A stretch of DNA of 64,000 bases, from NCBI RefSeq assembly GCF_036370855.1, contig NW_026991398.1, positions 558,001-622,000 of the forward strand. Reading direction: 5' to 3'. Shown one piece after another: positions 31,000 through 43,300 of the stretch. Every line of letters begins with the position of its first letter. Within the stretch, counting starts at the first letter, position 1. The notes under the pieces were generated by a model. The model did no database searches and was not told where the DNA came from. It worked only from the letters and a program-made list of their open reading frames with translations. The DNA is from Dromaius novaehollandiae (lineage: Eukaryota; Chordata; Aves; Casuariiformes; Dromaiidae). The position numbers were made by a program, and so were the translations under genes.

Positions 31000-33110
31000 T
31001 TCCTAGGGTATTTTTGTTCAAGGCTATGAATTGTTCATTTCTTTTTGTCTTACTTTTCTATATTATACTCATTTTGAAAGGAAAACAGTTGGGTTCTTCC
31101 CGCTTCTCCTCAGTAATTCCTCTCCTGTATTTGGCCCAGAGACCATATTGAAGCAGGAAGCCAGGCTTCCCCCTTCATCAGCAGAGATGGGGGAACCTCA
31201 GAGCCTGCTAGTCTGAGCTCCCTCAGATGCCCCCAGGGCAATGGGGAGAGTTTCCCTTTGCAGTGTTTCTCTTGGCACTGACACCACCCTTGGTGGGTGT
31301 CACCAGTGTGCGCAGGGGCACAGAGTCAGGCTCAGATGAGTACTGGCAGGGTGAGACCATAGGTCCCATGTCCATTAGGAGAGCTCAGATCCTCTGGCCA
31401 CAGTCAGGGTGTGATCTCACACCTCTCTCCTGCAAGGGTGGCAGCCAGGTGTCACTGTGGGCTGGTCCCTTTCCTCTACAGAGCTCCAACACTCAAAGCA
31501 GACTGGGAGTGAAAGGCAGGAGAGTCAGGCAACAGCTTGTGAGGACAGACCTTCCACTCCTCAGTACCTTCCCCTCTGCCACAGCAGGCATTGCTCTGCT
31601 GCAGCCTTTGTGTGGGGGCTGCAGCTGTCCTGGAGATACATCGACACAGCAGTGAGACTTTCTTTTTTCAAGGTTTCTTCTCATTTCCACACTGTTCTGT
31701 TGTGCTGTCATGTGTGTATATGGCCCAGGAGTTCTCATAACCTGGTGGTGGTTGGGTTGTGCATCCATGTGCATGTGTCCTGTAAGTACAGGCAGGAGCA
31801 GGCAATGGGCACCCTTATGCCAGACCTGGCCTCCAGAAAAACATTTCTGTAATAAAAGAGCATCTCCCCTGTGACGTGCCTGAAGCCTGGCCTTTCTTCA
31901 GAAGATGGAGTCAAAAATACGCCCAAGGGATTGCACCACACAAGGGCCTGTTCTTCTGCTTGTGAACTCCATGGGAGCCAGGAGATGAGCTCAGAGTCCC
32001 TGGGTGATCTGTTAGGGACTGAGGGCTGGATTCAGGGTTCATCTGTCAGTGACCAGTGGAGATGGGGAATGGTCTGTGAATTGCCTGCCCAGAGCTGTCC
32101 CACAGGTGACAGTGCTGATGAGAGATGCCCATCCTTCTGGAGGGGAATGTCCAGGAGATCCCCAAGAGAGCTCAGGGGATCTCCAGGGACAGCGTGTGCC
32201 TGGGGTGGGCTGTGATTGGAGCCTCACAAAGTGAGGGATGGTCCATGGTGGAGTAACCAGAAGGTAAAGCACTAAATCCAGGTATGCAGGGGGAAACGAG
32301 GGCTCTGCAATCCCCAGAGAGGCAGTGGGGACCCAGGAGTCCCAGGGAAGGGGCACTGGAGGTGATTCCTGCACCCTCAGTGAAACACCACAGGCTGGAG
32401 CTAGTGCCCACCCAAACACATCTCCTGCCATTGCAAATGCCCTGGAGTCACTCTGAGCACCATCCATGAGCACAGACAGGTGCCAGTAGTATCAGTGGTG
32501 GTGATCCCTGTCCCACTGGATCTGCTTCCCACCCCAGCCAGCATGGTCAGAGCTGAGTCAGGAGTCACCCCATGGCCCCACAGCCTGCTCACTCTGCAGA
32601 GCAGCACCACCAGCCAGGGGCCCTGTGGAGAGCATAGGCAGGGGGTGCAGGAACAGCCAGGCCAGCATGAACACACTGACCTGGGGAAAGGCTCTCTGGG
32701 GAGCAGGGATGTCCCAGGAGAAAAGCAGGGCAGCATTCAGGGAGAGGAAATGAGAATGAGAAACAGGTTTCTCTGGTCACCAGCTTGGGGCAGGCTGCTC
32801 TGTCCCCGGGGCAGCAGGGGTTACCGGAGAAGCTGCAGGCAGACAGAGAGGGGGATCTGCTGGGCACAAGAGCAGTGGAGAGAGAGAGTGACCAGCCTCA
32901 TTGCGAGGCCTCGTCCCCTGTGCCAGAGAGCCACTCCCTCTGTCCTTGGGCTGTGCCTGAGTAATGCAGTAGACATGGCTGTGCCTGGCCCTGAACCTCT
33001 TGGCTCCTGACCTGACCCTGTCCCCATCCTGCTCACCTGACTCCTCATCTTTACCTTGGACCTGCCTCCACACTACAGTCACAAAAGTCCTGGCAAAGGA
33101 AGATGGGACT
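31000..33110 (+). repeat. OR cassette U3, 3' flank
   Basis: The first 850 bases seem particular to U3. From about 31860 the sequence matches the 3' flank of U1 and, inverted, of U4 (for example 32040-32230 against the reverse strand of 34500-34720). No gene seen; long GC-rich frames are not conserved. Confidence 0.55.
31851..31856 (+). terminator. Poly(A) signal of U3
   Basis: AATAAA in sequence homologous to the OR1 signal. It lies 877 bases past the stop, compared with 194 in U1 and 208 in U4, so about 670 extra bases (about 31000-31850) sit in the OR3 3' UTR or an earlier signal is used. Confidence 0.5.
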
Positions 33111-33690
33111 GAGCAGATCCCAGAGAAGGTTGTAGTTACAAAAGGTGACCGTATATGCCCCAGCAGCAACCCTTGCCTGATAGCCAATTTAAAGGTGCAA
33201 GGAGAGCTTTGGATTCGGCCCCCCTACCCAGGTGACACTGCACAGAAGGTCTTAGCTGGATGAAAAAGTGAGTGCAGGCACTTCGGTCTGATTTTATGAC
33301 GCATAGTTAGGAGAGCAGGCTTTTCTGTGTCAGAGGTCGAGTGTTTATGCACCATTTGTGACAGGATTCCTGCTATAAAGCACATGTTGTCAGGAGCAGC
33401 AAGAGCAGGGCTGCTCCAGGTGGAAAGCAGAGCCAGGAGCTGAGGGTGGTGGGAGGCAGGGCAGTGCCCCACCGACGTGGGATGCCATTCCCCAGTGCCG
33501 GGAAAAAAAAAGAACAGAGCAGATTTGGGGATAGTAAGCAGGGTCAGACACAGTCCAGCGATCACCAGGCAAGACTGTAGGGCTCCAACCAGCGCTGCTT
33601 TGTGCGGCAGGTTGGACTGAACACCTCCAGAGGTCCCTTGCCACCAAAGCTCCTGTGCAACTCCATGAATTCTTGCTCCTCAAGCTCTGC
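33110..33690. other. Junction between the inverted cassettes, with CR1 tail remnant
   Basis: This stretch separates the two 3' flanks and is not recognisably duplicated. A short CR1 3' end in plus orientation is visible at about 33590-33660 (GGTTGGACTGAACACCTCCA at 33610-33629). An A run is at 33502-33510. No gene seen. Confidence 0.45.
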
Positions 33691-35126
33691 TCTGGCATGG
33701 CTGGCAGGGGGATGAGAGCTCCTAGAGCAGAGCAGAATGAGCCTGACTGGGAGAGCATCAGGGAAAGATCCGAAGGTCCCTGGCTCAGCCCAGGGCTTTG
33801 GAAAACTCCCTCATGCATCCTGAGAGGCTCCATCTGCCTCTTCCACCCTGCCCTGTGCTCCCCTGCCCTCAGCCAAAGCAGAGTCCAGCATGGCCTGGGG
33901 ACTCTCTTCCCCATGGGGAGAAGAGGAAGGGCCTTCGCCAGCCCCACACTGCCTTTCCCACCCCCAGCCTTTGCAGCTGCATGTGCCTGGCTCTGCCTGC
34001 CCACTTGCCTTCACCACAGTCCCAGTGCTCCTGCCTTCGACCTGGCATCCACTCCGAACCTGGAGCCTGGGCACCCACAAAGGCATCGCCTGTCGAGTGT
34101 CCCAGCCATGCAGCTGAGGGCAGGGGTCTTTGCCCCAGTTTCCCTGCTCCTCCCCATGCTTTGGGCACCATTCATGCATGGGAGCTGCCTGCTGGCATTT
34201 TGCCTCTCCCAGGCCCTTTCCAGCACAGCCCCTCCCCAGCTCTTCCTACCTCCCCTGCCCTCTCCCCAGCCCACCCAGCACAGCAGACCAGGCTGGGGTG
34301 GCCCCACAGCAGTGCCTGTGGCAGGGGGCTGCAGAGCTCTGGGCACTCACCCCACAGCCCCAGCCCCTCTGCAGGGCACAGCAGCTGCTGGGAGGCAGAG
34401 AGGGGTGTCAGCCTCCCCATCAGCCCCCAGGCTGGGGACCAGCAATGGCACAAGGAAATGGAGGCCAGGCACTCCACGTCTCCACTGCTCTCATGACCAG
34501 AGATCCTTAACCCTGGCTGCCTGCAGCCCCTCCGGCAGCCCCTCTCCCCAGGACAGCACTCACTGCCCACTCCAGGCACACTCTGGCCCTGGAGATCCCT
34601 TGTGCTCCCTGGGTGGCTCCATATCCCCTTCCAGAATGATGGGCATCTGTCACCAGCCCTGTAATATGTGCGACAGTCCCCGGCAGAGACCTCTTGACCA
34701 CTCACCCTCTCCAGGGGCACTGGGCACCCACAGGTGGCAGCTCCATCCAGCCCTCATGCCCTAACACACCATTCTATGAGCTGATACCCCGTAGCCTGTG
34801 CAAAACCCAGGCATGGCAACAGGGCCTTCTTGGGTGCAGTTCCCCGAGCACATTCTTGGCTCCAGATGGGAAGAAGAGCCCAGCTTGCAGTCACTGTATT
34901 GAGCAAATCCTCTTTTATTACAGAGAAGCAAATTGGGAGGCCAGCTCTAGCGCATAGTGAGGGCAGATTCACAGAAGGCCTCTCAGTCAGACAGACGGGG
35001 TATGTGTCTCTGGAGAACTGGGATGCATTTAAACATTGGTGCACAAACATGAGTATCACAGAACACTCAAAACCCAAGAGTTGCCTGAGATAAATTGGAA
35101 ATGATTTGTGAAGAGAGATGGGCAGC
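33690..35126 (-). repeat. OR cassette U4, 3' flank (inverted)
   Basis: On the minus strand this matches the flanks that follow OR1 and OR3. AATAAA on the minus strand (34914-34919) lies 208 bases past the OR4 stop. A 369-codon plus-strand frame at 33655-34764 is very Pro/Ser/Cys-rich, has no domain, and is treated as a by-product of GC-rich sequence. Confidence 0.55.
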
Positions 35127-36062
35127 TTATTGCTGCTGAACTAGTACCAGTTGAATCAGTTTCCTCAGTGCCTCCTTGAGCTCCTTGTTCCTCATGCTGT
35201 AGATGAGGGGGTTCACTGCTGGAGGCACCACCGAGTACAGAACAGACACCACCAGGTCCACAGCTGGGGAGAAGATGGAGGGGGGCTTCAGGCAGGCAAA
35301 CAGGTCAGTGCTGACAAACAGTGAGACCACGGCCAGGTGCGGGAGGCACATGGAAAAGGCTTTGTGCCGGCCCTGCTCAGAGGGGATCCTCAGCACAGCA
35401 GTGAAGATCTGCACGTAGGACACCACAATGAAAATGAAACACCCAAAGCCTAAACGGTCAGTGACCACAATAAGCCCAAGTTCCCTGAGGTAGGAGTCTG
35501 AGCAGGAGAGCTTGAGGATCTGGGGGATTTCACAGAAGAACTGGCCCAGGGCATTGCCTTGGCAGAGTGATATTGAAAATGTGTTCCCAGTGTGCAGGAG
35601 AGCATAGAGAAAAACAGTGCTCCAGGCAGCTGCTGCCATTTTGGCACAGGCTCTGCTGCCCATGAGGGTCCCATAGTGCAGGGGTCTGCAGATGGCAACA
35701 AAGCGGTCATATGCCATGACTGTGAGAAGAAAATACTCTGCTGATATAAAGAAGACAAAGAAAAAGACCTGGGTAGCACATCCTGAGTAGGAAATGGCCC
35801 TGGTGTCCCACAGGGAATTGGCCATGGATTTGGGGACAGTGGTGGAGATGGAGCCGAGGTCCAGGAGGGAGAGGTTGAGGAGGAAGAAGTACATGGAGGT
35901 GTGGAGGTGGTGGTCACAGGCTACGGCTGTGATGATGAGGCCGTTGGCCAGGAGGGCAGCCAGGTAGATGCCCAGGAAGAGTAAGAAGTGCAAGAGCTGC
36001 AGCTCCCACGTGTCTGCAAATGCCAGAAGGAGGAACTCGTTGAAGGAGCTGCTGTTGGACAT
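35127..36062 (-). CDS. Olfactory receptor OR4, OR14-like (gamma-c)
   Basis: Odorant receptor of 311 residues in one coding exon. The start is the MSNSSS codon (36060-36062), 27 bases past an intact acceptor TTCCTCCTTAG (AG at 36090-36091 on the minus strand). Motifs: ANGLI in TM1 (the other copies have GNGLI), HTSMYFFLLNLSLLDLG in TM2, MAYDRFVAICRPLHY, KAFSMCLPHL in TM6, PAVNPLIYSMRNKEL in TM7, and loop-2 cysteines. It runs opposite to OR3, with about 4.15 kb between stops. Shared HTSMYFF marks it as closest to OR3, while the C-terminal VLVQQQ matches OR1. Probably functional. Confidence 0.94.
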   Translation of the reverse strand: MSNSSSFNEFLLLAFADTWELQLLHFLLFLGIYLAALLANGLIITAVACDHHLHTSMYFFLLNLSLLDLGSISTTVPKSMANSLWDTRAISYSGCATQVFFFVFFISAEYFLLTVMAYDRFVAICRPLHYGTLMGSRACAKMAAAAWSTVFLYALLHTGNTFSISLCQGNALGQFFCEIPQILKLSCSDSYLRELGLIVVTDRLGFGCFIFIVVSYVQIFTAVLRIPSEQGRHKAFSMCLPHLAVVSLFVSTDLFACLKPPSIFSPAVDLVVSVLYSVVPPAVNPLIYSMRNKELKEALRKLIQLVLVQQQ

Positions 36063-36833
36063 TTGGTCCCACTGGGCTTTGGGGATTGTCTAAGGAGGAA
36101 AAGACATTGACAAGTTAGGGGAGACTTTCCAAGGAAAAAGAAAAAAATCTCATTGTTGGCAGTTCTCTCTCATTCCCTGCTCATCTCTGCTGCCTGGCAC
36201 TGTCCCTGCTGGCAGCTCTTTCTCTGTCCCAGCACTTTTTCCCTGTCCGTGCTCCCAGACCCCATCCCACCCTCTCTGTGTGCTCAGTTCTGCCCTACAG
36301 AAACCGCCCAGGACGGGGCACTGGGCACAGGTATCTCTGTTCTCACAGGTCCTAAGGAGCAGCTCAGAAAAACTCTTATAAGGCAATAAAGGTGCTGCCA
36401 GTGCTGTCTGTAGGCTGAGCTGGGGTTGAAGGGGTTTGCTGAAGTTTCTCACAGACCTATTGATCTCTGAGAGTGAAGGTTTTGGAGTCCATGTTGCTTG
36501 CCAAACCAGAAGGCTCTTTCCTTTCTTCTCCCTGCCAAAATTAGAATGTATTTTTTCTAGTTTTAGTAGTACTAAGGAGCTTTTACTAGAAGGAAAGCTC
36601 CTTCCCTTTCAATTAGCCTTTTTTTGACCTTCCTCTGAAAAGACCCTTCAGACATAACCTGTGCCTGAGCTCGAGCTGGTGGCACCCCTGACCCATGCAT
36701 CACTTTCTCGACAGGAGAATGAACCTGTCCTGCCACAGGTCACTGAATTCATGACTCAATATATCAGCTATAGGATGGACTGGGTTCAGAAGACCCCTCC
36801 AGGAACCTCAGGAGCATTGCCCTGCAGCCAGAC
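36063..36833 (-). other. OR4 intron-like region
   Basis: Lies between the candidate donor (36834-36839 on the minus strand) and the OR4 acceptor. It is much shorter than in the other cassettes (about 750 bases against 1.7-2.9 kb). No gene seen. Confidence 0.45.
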
Positions 36834-36839
36834 GCTTAC

Positions 36840-37165
36840 CGTGTCAGGGGCTGTGAAGATTTCTCCAACAATGAGCTCTCCTCTGTCCTCCCACTCCACA
36901 CTGCCTTGCACTTCTCTTTGTCTTGTTTCGTCTCATGTCAGCAGCAGCAGGCAGTGCCCGCAGCCCTGCTGCTCTGCGCAGAGGAGCTGCTCCTGCAAAC
37001 AGCTGTCTCTGGGCAGTGCTGCCAGGTTGCCATGAGCTCCCTCTGTCCCAGGAGCCTGGCCCCACTCAGGAGCAGAGGCCCAGCTGATGGCCTGAATTTC
37101 TCTGTCCCTTGTGATCCCTCCTCCTGGGAAATGTTCACTGAGGTAGACTAAAATAATCACCTATT
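36840..37165 (-). promoter_or_regulatory. Candidate OR4 promoter and untranslated exon 1
   Basis: U4 copy of the conserved block on the minus strand. GATTATTTTAG (37149-37159) is followed by TTTCCCAGGAGG (about 37125-37136), which matches the Olf/EBF core as in U3. The block ends at ACACG/GTAAGC with the exon's last base at 36840. Conservation of element order and donor in four copies supports a real 5' exon. Confidence 0.45.
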
Positions 37166-37479
37166 GTCCTTTGCTAAAGAGTGGAGAAAGACGGATTCCG
37201 ACATTGCAATTTATTTCATCAGAGGGTGACTATCTATGATAGGTGGTAACATCCAACTCTGGAAGTCCCTATTCCCATCTCATAACTAGGCAGGAGACCT
37301 AGACGGAGGCAAGAAGGGAGCTCATGGACACAGGGTTCAGGTTTTCATTCAGATGAGTCAATCTGGGCATCTCATGCCAGTTTAGAAGCCCCTGGGATGG
37401 GGTGGGAATCAGATCCTTCCCATGAACTCCACAAACACACACGAGGTGGGATTCCGTTACCAAGCCAAAGTGTGCACAA

Positions 37480-38600
37480 CAGTGGTGTCTGCATGGGAGC
37501 TCCTTGTCTAACCAGCCATTGGAATCACTGGAGATGGAGGGTAGGAGTCAGTTGTTCACACACAAACACCTGGTGACAGCTGAAGAGACAGAGGTGGTCC
37601 CAGTCCTGTGCCAGTGTCTGCTTGCTCTGATGGAGTGACTATGAGACTCACATCCTTCTGGTGCATCAGGTGGAAGCCAGGTGGGGGATCTTCTTGGTTG
37701 TCTCAAATGACCCTGGATGCCTACGACAACTAAAGCTCATCTCACTAGGAAGCTGAGACATCTGAAGATCCCAATGTTAAAAACAGCTATTGTGGTTCAG
37801 TGCAGACACTTGATTTAATGACACGGAAAGAGGCCTACAGGGCCATTTCAGATGCTTGGGGTGTCCAGGAGAACCACATGTTCCTACTAGATACAGCATG
37901 GGACCTACAGGAAAACTACGCCCCTTCAGAGTGGTTGCTGGGCCAGTGTCCCAGGGCATCTCAGGTTTCCTGCCTGTGCCCAAACAAATGAATCCCACCA
38001 CTGCCTTTAGGCAAAGTCTTCACTGTCTGCATCCAAGCATGCTTCATAAATGGGAAAGGCACATCACAGCAAGGTCTCTGCTCTTGACTCTACACTTTCA
38101 AACCCTTCTAGTTCTCCTCCCCCTCAATGTCTTCTCACCCCCCAATACATGATAAGAACAGGGACTGGGCTAATGGTGTCCTCAGGGTGGCTGGATCACA
38201 AGCTGCCCAGGCCCAGGGCCTTCTTCAGTTGCACCTTGCCCTGCCTGGAGATTGGTTCACCTCTGTCACAGACCCCAAGGTGCTGCAGAGGCAGCTCAGG
38301 CAGCAAACCCCTCTCCTGCACAGCCCAGTGTCATTTCTCCCTGGCCTTGGGCCCTGTAGGGTTTGCTTTCTTCGTGGCAACCTCCTTTCACCATTACACT
38401 GCCACCTGCTATCCATGCCAGCATGTCACCACTTGCAATCAAAGCCTTTGCATACATGAGGTCCTTGGTAACATGCTTCCTGTGACAAATCTTTGGTCGG
38501 TGCCACAGCTGAGATGCTGAAGCCAACACATATGCAAACACATGCAGCCTGGGGTGCAGCCAGGAGCAACTGGAGATGCACAAGCTGTCGCAGGAGTGCC
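37480..38600. repeat. OR cassette U4, distal 5' module with dead receptor fragment
   Basis: Inverted copy of 1615-2640 and 26010-27130. The receptor remnant lies on the plus strand at about 38215-38490: VTDPKVLQRQLRQQT, then after a frameshift FSLALGPVGFAFF, SFHHYTATCYPCQ and TTCNQSLCIHEVLG, the last resembling the MNQRLC...LG start of TM4. No intact gene. Confidence 0.6.
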
Positions 38601-38609
38601 ACATGGTTG

Positions 38610-39440
38610 GAAGAGCTGAGATGTGGTGGGATCACTCCCATGATGGAGTCCTTCAATGGCAGGGTGCAAGTTCTTCACGAGAGACCACCAGGGAAAATCA
38701 GGAGGGGCACGTCCTATATGTGAAGGGGCATCTTGGATGTATGGAGCTGTTCCATGGGATGGACCAAGGGAGGCAGCTCTGAAGGGCAGAGGAGCTCAGG
38801 AAAGACAGCAGGTCATTAAGGACAGCACCCGTCAAGCACAGGAATCCTCTATATGAACAGTTTGTAAAATCTGTAGACATCTCTGGACCCCAGCATGGCT
38901 AAACAGGGAACTCCCACGGGAGCTCCAGAGTAATAAGGCAGCCTATGGAAAGGGGAAGAAGGGAGAGGCTGCAAAGGAGGAATTTGGAAACATTGTCCAG
39001 CAAAGTAGGGATGGTGTTAAGGAAGCCAAAGCTCCTCTGGGCTACAGACGCTTGCAGGGGATGTGAAGGACAGGAAGAAAAGCTGCTACTGCTTCAGTGA
39101 CAGTAAAAGAATAAACAAGGAGATGTGGGCTCACTGCTGAAAGGGGAAGGGATTGTTGTAAAGTGGATGTAGACAAGTCTGGGCAAGTCAAGTCCTTCTG
39201 GCTTCAGCCTTCCCCAACAAGGTCTCCTGAGCTGTTGTGCCTAGAGTCAGGAGTCCTGAGGAGAAAAACAACCCGCAGTGCCCAAGTCTCTAGAACTCAA
39301 CCCATAGAAGTCTATGGGACTGGATGGCTGGCATCCATGGACATGGACAGAGCTGGCTGCAGTGACAGCAAGGCTGCTCTCTGTCATCTTGGAAAGGTTG
39401 TGGAGATCAGGGGAGGTCCCAGTTGAACTCCCTGAGTAGT
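38610..39440 (+). mobile_element. CR1 LINE fragment (pre-RT part of ORF2)
   Basis: Plus-strand text resembles the CR1 ORF2 stretch before the RT core, similar to the reverse strand of 25350-25960 and to 19440-19800. It sits outside the U4 distal module just as the antisense CR1 sits outside the U3 module, suggesting insertion before the duplication. Confidence 0.65.
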
Positions 39441-40200
39441 CTAAGGTCTAAGGACGTTTACCAGCAGAGAGCAGCTGCTAGCAAGTGTCCTGCCATGTCT
39501 GGATAGAAAAGATGTGTTTTTCTGCCCTCCTTTGTTTTTTATTCAGAGAATTATTTGCATCCACTGTTAACCTGTTTACCGTGTGGACCAAGAGGTTTGC
39601 AGAGGTAGAAAGTGCTGCTGAACAGCTACTGTTGTCCAATGTAAATACAAAGGCTTTTTTAGCCAACCCCACCCTCTCCCCCCGCAACATGTTGACCACT
39701 GCTCCTGCAAGAGATGAGAAGACGGTGCCAGATCTGCAGAATCGGCTTTGAAAATAGCTCAAGCACATCATCCAAAGGAGGAACTGCAAAAGCGACTCAT
39801 GGTGCGGCAGTTTCACAGTCTGTCTATACCAGTAAATTCTAATTCTCTAAGACTATAATTCTCACCTCAGCCTCTGCACTGGTGGAAGACCCCTTGGATG
39901 ATGACCTCTTCATCTAGGTGGGAAAAGGCCTGTTTTCTTTTTCTAACTGCAGGTCATTTGTAAAATCTCAGTAGTAGTTAGTCACAGGAGCAGTCACATC
40001 TTCCAACCTCCTCTCCTTCCATCACAGCTCCTACTGCGTCTTGTTGAGGCAGACTGCAACAGGGCCTGCTAGAAAGTTTTGACTGGGGCCTAAAATCTGT
40101 AACGCCTTGCAAGCAGTCTACCATGCAAGCACAAATGCAGAGAGCCAAAAAGATATGCATGAAATGCTCTTTATATACAGACACATATTGCTGCAGGAGG
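39440..40200. other. Spacer between receptor array and CPA2, no feature recognised
   Basis: A minus-strand frame at 39478-39816 (112 codons) has no family I recognise and no splice or start context. This is where OR-derived duplicated sequence ends and the conserved CPA2-TMEM209 neighbourhood begins. Confidence 0.5.
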
Positions 40201-40215
40201 AACACACACAAGCTT

Positions 40216-40221
40216 TTTATT
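40216..40221 (-). terminator. CPA2 poly(A) signal
   Basis: AATAAA on the minus strand, 81 bases beyond the CPA2 stop codon, in keeping with a short 3' UTR. Confidence 0.7.
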
Positions 40222-40301
40222 CAGCCATATGCCACACGGTTACAATTGTCTTGAGCATGTCAAGGGAGGAGAATTTAGACGGTTGATTCCCATCCTGACT
40301 T

Positions 40302-43300
40302 TTAGTATGGATTGTCTCGCACATGCTCCATGATTGTCTTCAGACCCAGCCAGGTCTCCTCTGCAGTTGGGATGATTTGGCTGGCTGGCAGAAGGAAACC
40401 GTAATTACCTGTGTCTTGCAGCTCAAGGGCAAAAGAGTATTTGATGCCGTAATCGTAGCTCCAGTCAATGCTGCCTCCACTGGCTTGGTCTGAAACAGAA
40501 AGGGAGAAAGAGCCACAAGGGATGAACGGAGGGTCGATCTGGGAATGGAGGGTTGGTCTGGGTTATGCTTCCATGCAGCACTCTCAGCAACCATAGCCAA
40601 TTTGTGCTGATATGCTTGGAATTTCTCACAATCAGGCCATACCCAAGTATGTGAAAGCATTCTTGGTTTGAGGCATATGGCATTGAGATGATGCTATCCT
40701 GAAGAGAGCTCTACCATGGTAATATTTGTGAGGGACAAGTATTAGGCTTTCACGTGAACACTCAGCTGGCAACATCTGACTGGTGGTGTCACTCTGCTGA
40801 AGCAACACTACTTCCAAGAAGGCCCAGGTGGGTCAGAGAACTTGGGGGGAGACCAGAGCGTGGCATGTTTCCCCGGGATAGCCCATAAAGCTCAGAATGG
40901 TGAAATACTCACAGATAGTAGAGCAAATGCTCCCCACTTTATAGGTGGTGCCATACAGGGAATGGATGGAACTGGCAGCAGCTTTCCCCAAGGTATCCTG
41001 GGGAGGAGAGGATGAAGGAAGAGTCAGAAAGTAGCCATGCTTAGTGACACTAAATATTCAGATTTTACCATCCTGAACCCTATTTAGGGAAGTCTCCAAA
41101 CTGGTTTGCAACCTACTTTCACTCCGCCCAAAACCAGCTGTGCCAAATGAATGAATTTCTTCATTACTGGATACTAGTGACAGCAATCACACCTTCCACA
41201 ATATTTTGAGGAGGTGATATTACAGGCAAATTAATATAAAAGCTTCCATATCAAATCACCTGGTGTTTTATCTCACTCACTGTCTTCTCACTAGAAGGTT
41301 CAGAAGATGCAAGAAAACCCCAAGGCAGTCAGAGATCTTCCAATACTTAGTGGTCAGCTTTGTGCTCACTTCAGCTCTGTAATGTGTGGTTGCAGGAAAA
41401 ACACAGCCAGACTCTTCTTGGAGGTGTACGGCAAAAGGACAAGGGGCAACAAACAAAATGCCCCACAGGAAATTCCACAGAGATATTAGGAAAAAGAAAA
41501 TGCCCATGAGCATGGAAAACTTCAGAATGGGCCCAAAGAAACTGTGGAATCTATGTCTCCAGCAACATTCAAAACTCAGACGGACAAGGCTCTAAGCAGC
41601 CTCATCTAACTTTGAAGCTGCCACTGACTTCAAAGCTGGCTTGCTTTGAGCAGAGAGTTGGACCAGAAGCCTCCAGGCCTAAATCATCCTATGATGGTAT
41701 GATTCATATCCCCTCAAAGATATCAGTACTGACATTTCAGCTAAAGAAGGAAATGTGGAGCAGCCTCAGAGTGAGTGAACAGGGCTGACAATGGGTGGCA
41801 ATGGCATGTGTTTGTATATGACCCAGACTTCTCTTTTAAAGGCATTGCATTGCAACAGCTCCCATTCGCTCCCATGGATGGTTACCATTATGATAGTATG
41901 GCTGAATTCAGTCCATTTATCCTGCTATCTCACTGTAATACTCAAGTATGGAAAGCCAGCTGGAAGGACAGAGGAAGACAGAGTTGAGTCAATGTGTCTC
42001 ACCAGCTCCTCATAGTCTGCTGGTTCAGTGCATTTATAGCCATAGGGATACATCAAGAGCTGAGAGTAACTGTGGAGGGTGAGGAAGGCCAGGATCTTTC
42101 CATGATTCTTAATAAAATCTACAATAGATTTTACTTCCACCTCCGAGTTGGCACTGGGCCCATGGTAAGAGTCAGAGCAGGGATTACTGCTGGCTCCAGG
42201 ACCTGTTGGTACAAAAGGAGAGCAAAGTAAGAACTAGTGTTCAGGGAACGACAAAGCAGACCAACACAAAGTTGTGTGATTCCTAACAACAGGTCTTCAG
42301 CAAAGTCTGGAGTATGGATGCTGAAGAGACTTATTGCTAGAAGGTATAGGTTACTTCTCTCATCTTCAGCTCTTTGGCAACTAGTCAGTAAGAAATCATC
42401 TTTACAAAAGGCAGCTACTATTATATTTGACCATTTGCTTTCTGAATCCCTTATGTTAAGGAAATTGCTGTTCCCATGTAACAGGATCCAGAAGTGTGAA
42501 AGGGAACCTTCTTCTTAGTGACAGCCAGAATCCAGAAACTTTGTTCCTACCTCCAAAACCTGCATCCCAGTTCCTGTTTGGATCAATTCCAACACACAGA
42601 CTGCCTTGAATCTTGGAGCGTGTCTTCCGCCACATGCGATTCTAAAACAAAGCAACACTGTGGCTTTGCAAAGGAACAAAGCTCAGGGCTTGCATTACAC
42701 CTACCACCCAGAAATGGTTACTGTTCACTAGGAAGGAAAAGGAGCAAGCCTAGGACCAATTCTGATGGGCTAACTGCCAAGATGCACCAGTGGAAACAAT
42801 CAACGGGCTGGTGAACTTACAGTGAAGAAAGATGGATTAGACAAGCAACCAGTGTCTTTGGCTGCCTGACTCTTTTGCATTTCCTTGTTACAACATTAAC
42901 AAATGGACTTTTGCAACCGACTTCCCTCACATTTATTGTTGGCTTGGAAGAACATGACAGCTTTCTAAATCAGCTTAGAGGCACGGTGCTTACTCACTTT
43001 GGTATGAGTGAATTCATATCCATCAGGGTTTGTGACTGCCAGCAGGAAAACGTCCATTTTTTCCAGCAGAGAGGTGATGGATGCATCACTGCCATAGTCG
43101 GAAGCAATCTAAGCAGAGATAAAGGATGGCACACCATGATGATCAGCGTATTACCTTCCCTCACGTTTACACTCCTTGTTAAACCTGGGGCTTGGAGAGA
43201 GCAACGAATCTGTTCTACTATTTTATGCAGAAGGCAGGAATTTAATGGAAGAGGGCAACAAAATTTTCTCCTGCAAGTCCCTGAGAACGCACCAAAGCTA

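Noticed and set aside
33655-34764. Long plus-strand frame of 369 codons
   Set aside because: It lies in the GC-rich OR 3' flank, is extremely rich in Pro, Ser, Cys and His, has no domain, and is not kept open in the homologous flanks of U1, U2 and U3.
40465-40683. Extra minus-strand frames upstream of the last CPA2 exon
   Set aside because: They run through the intron and past the acceptor; the reconstructed exon 40489-40302 matches the family in another frame.
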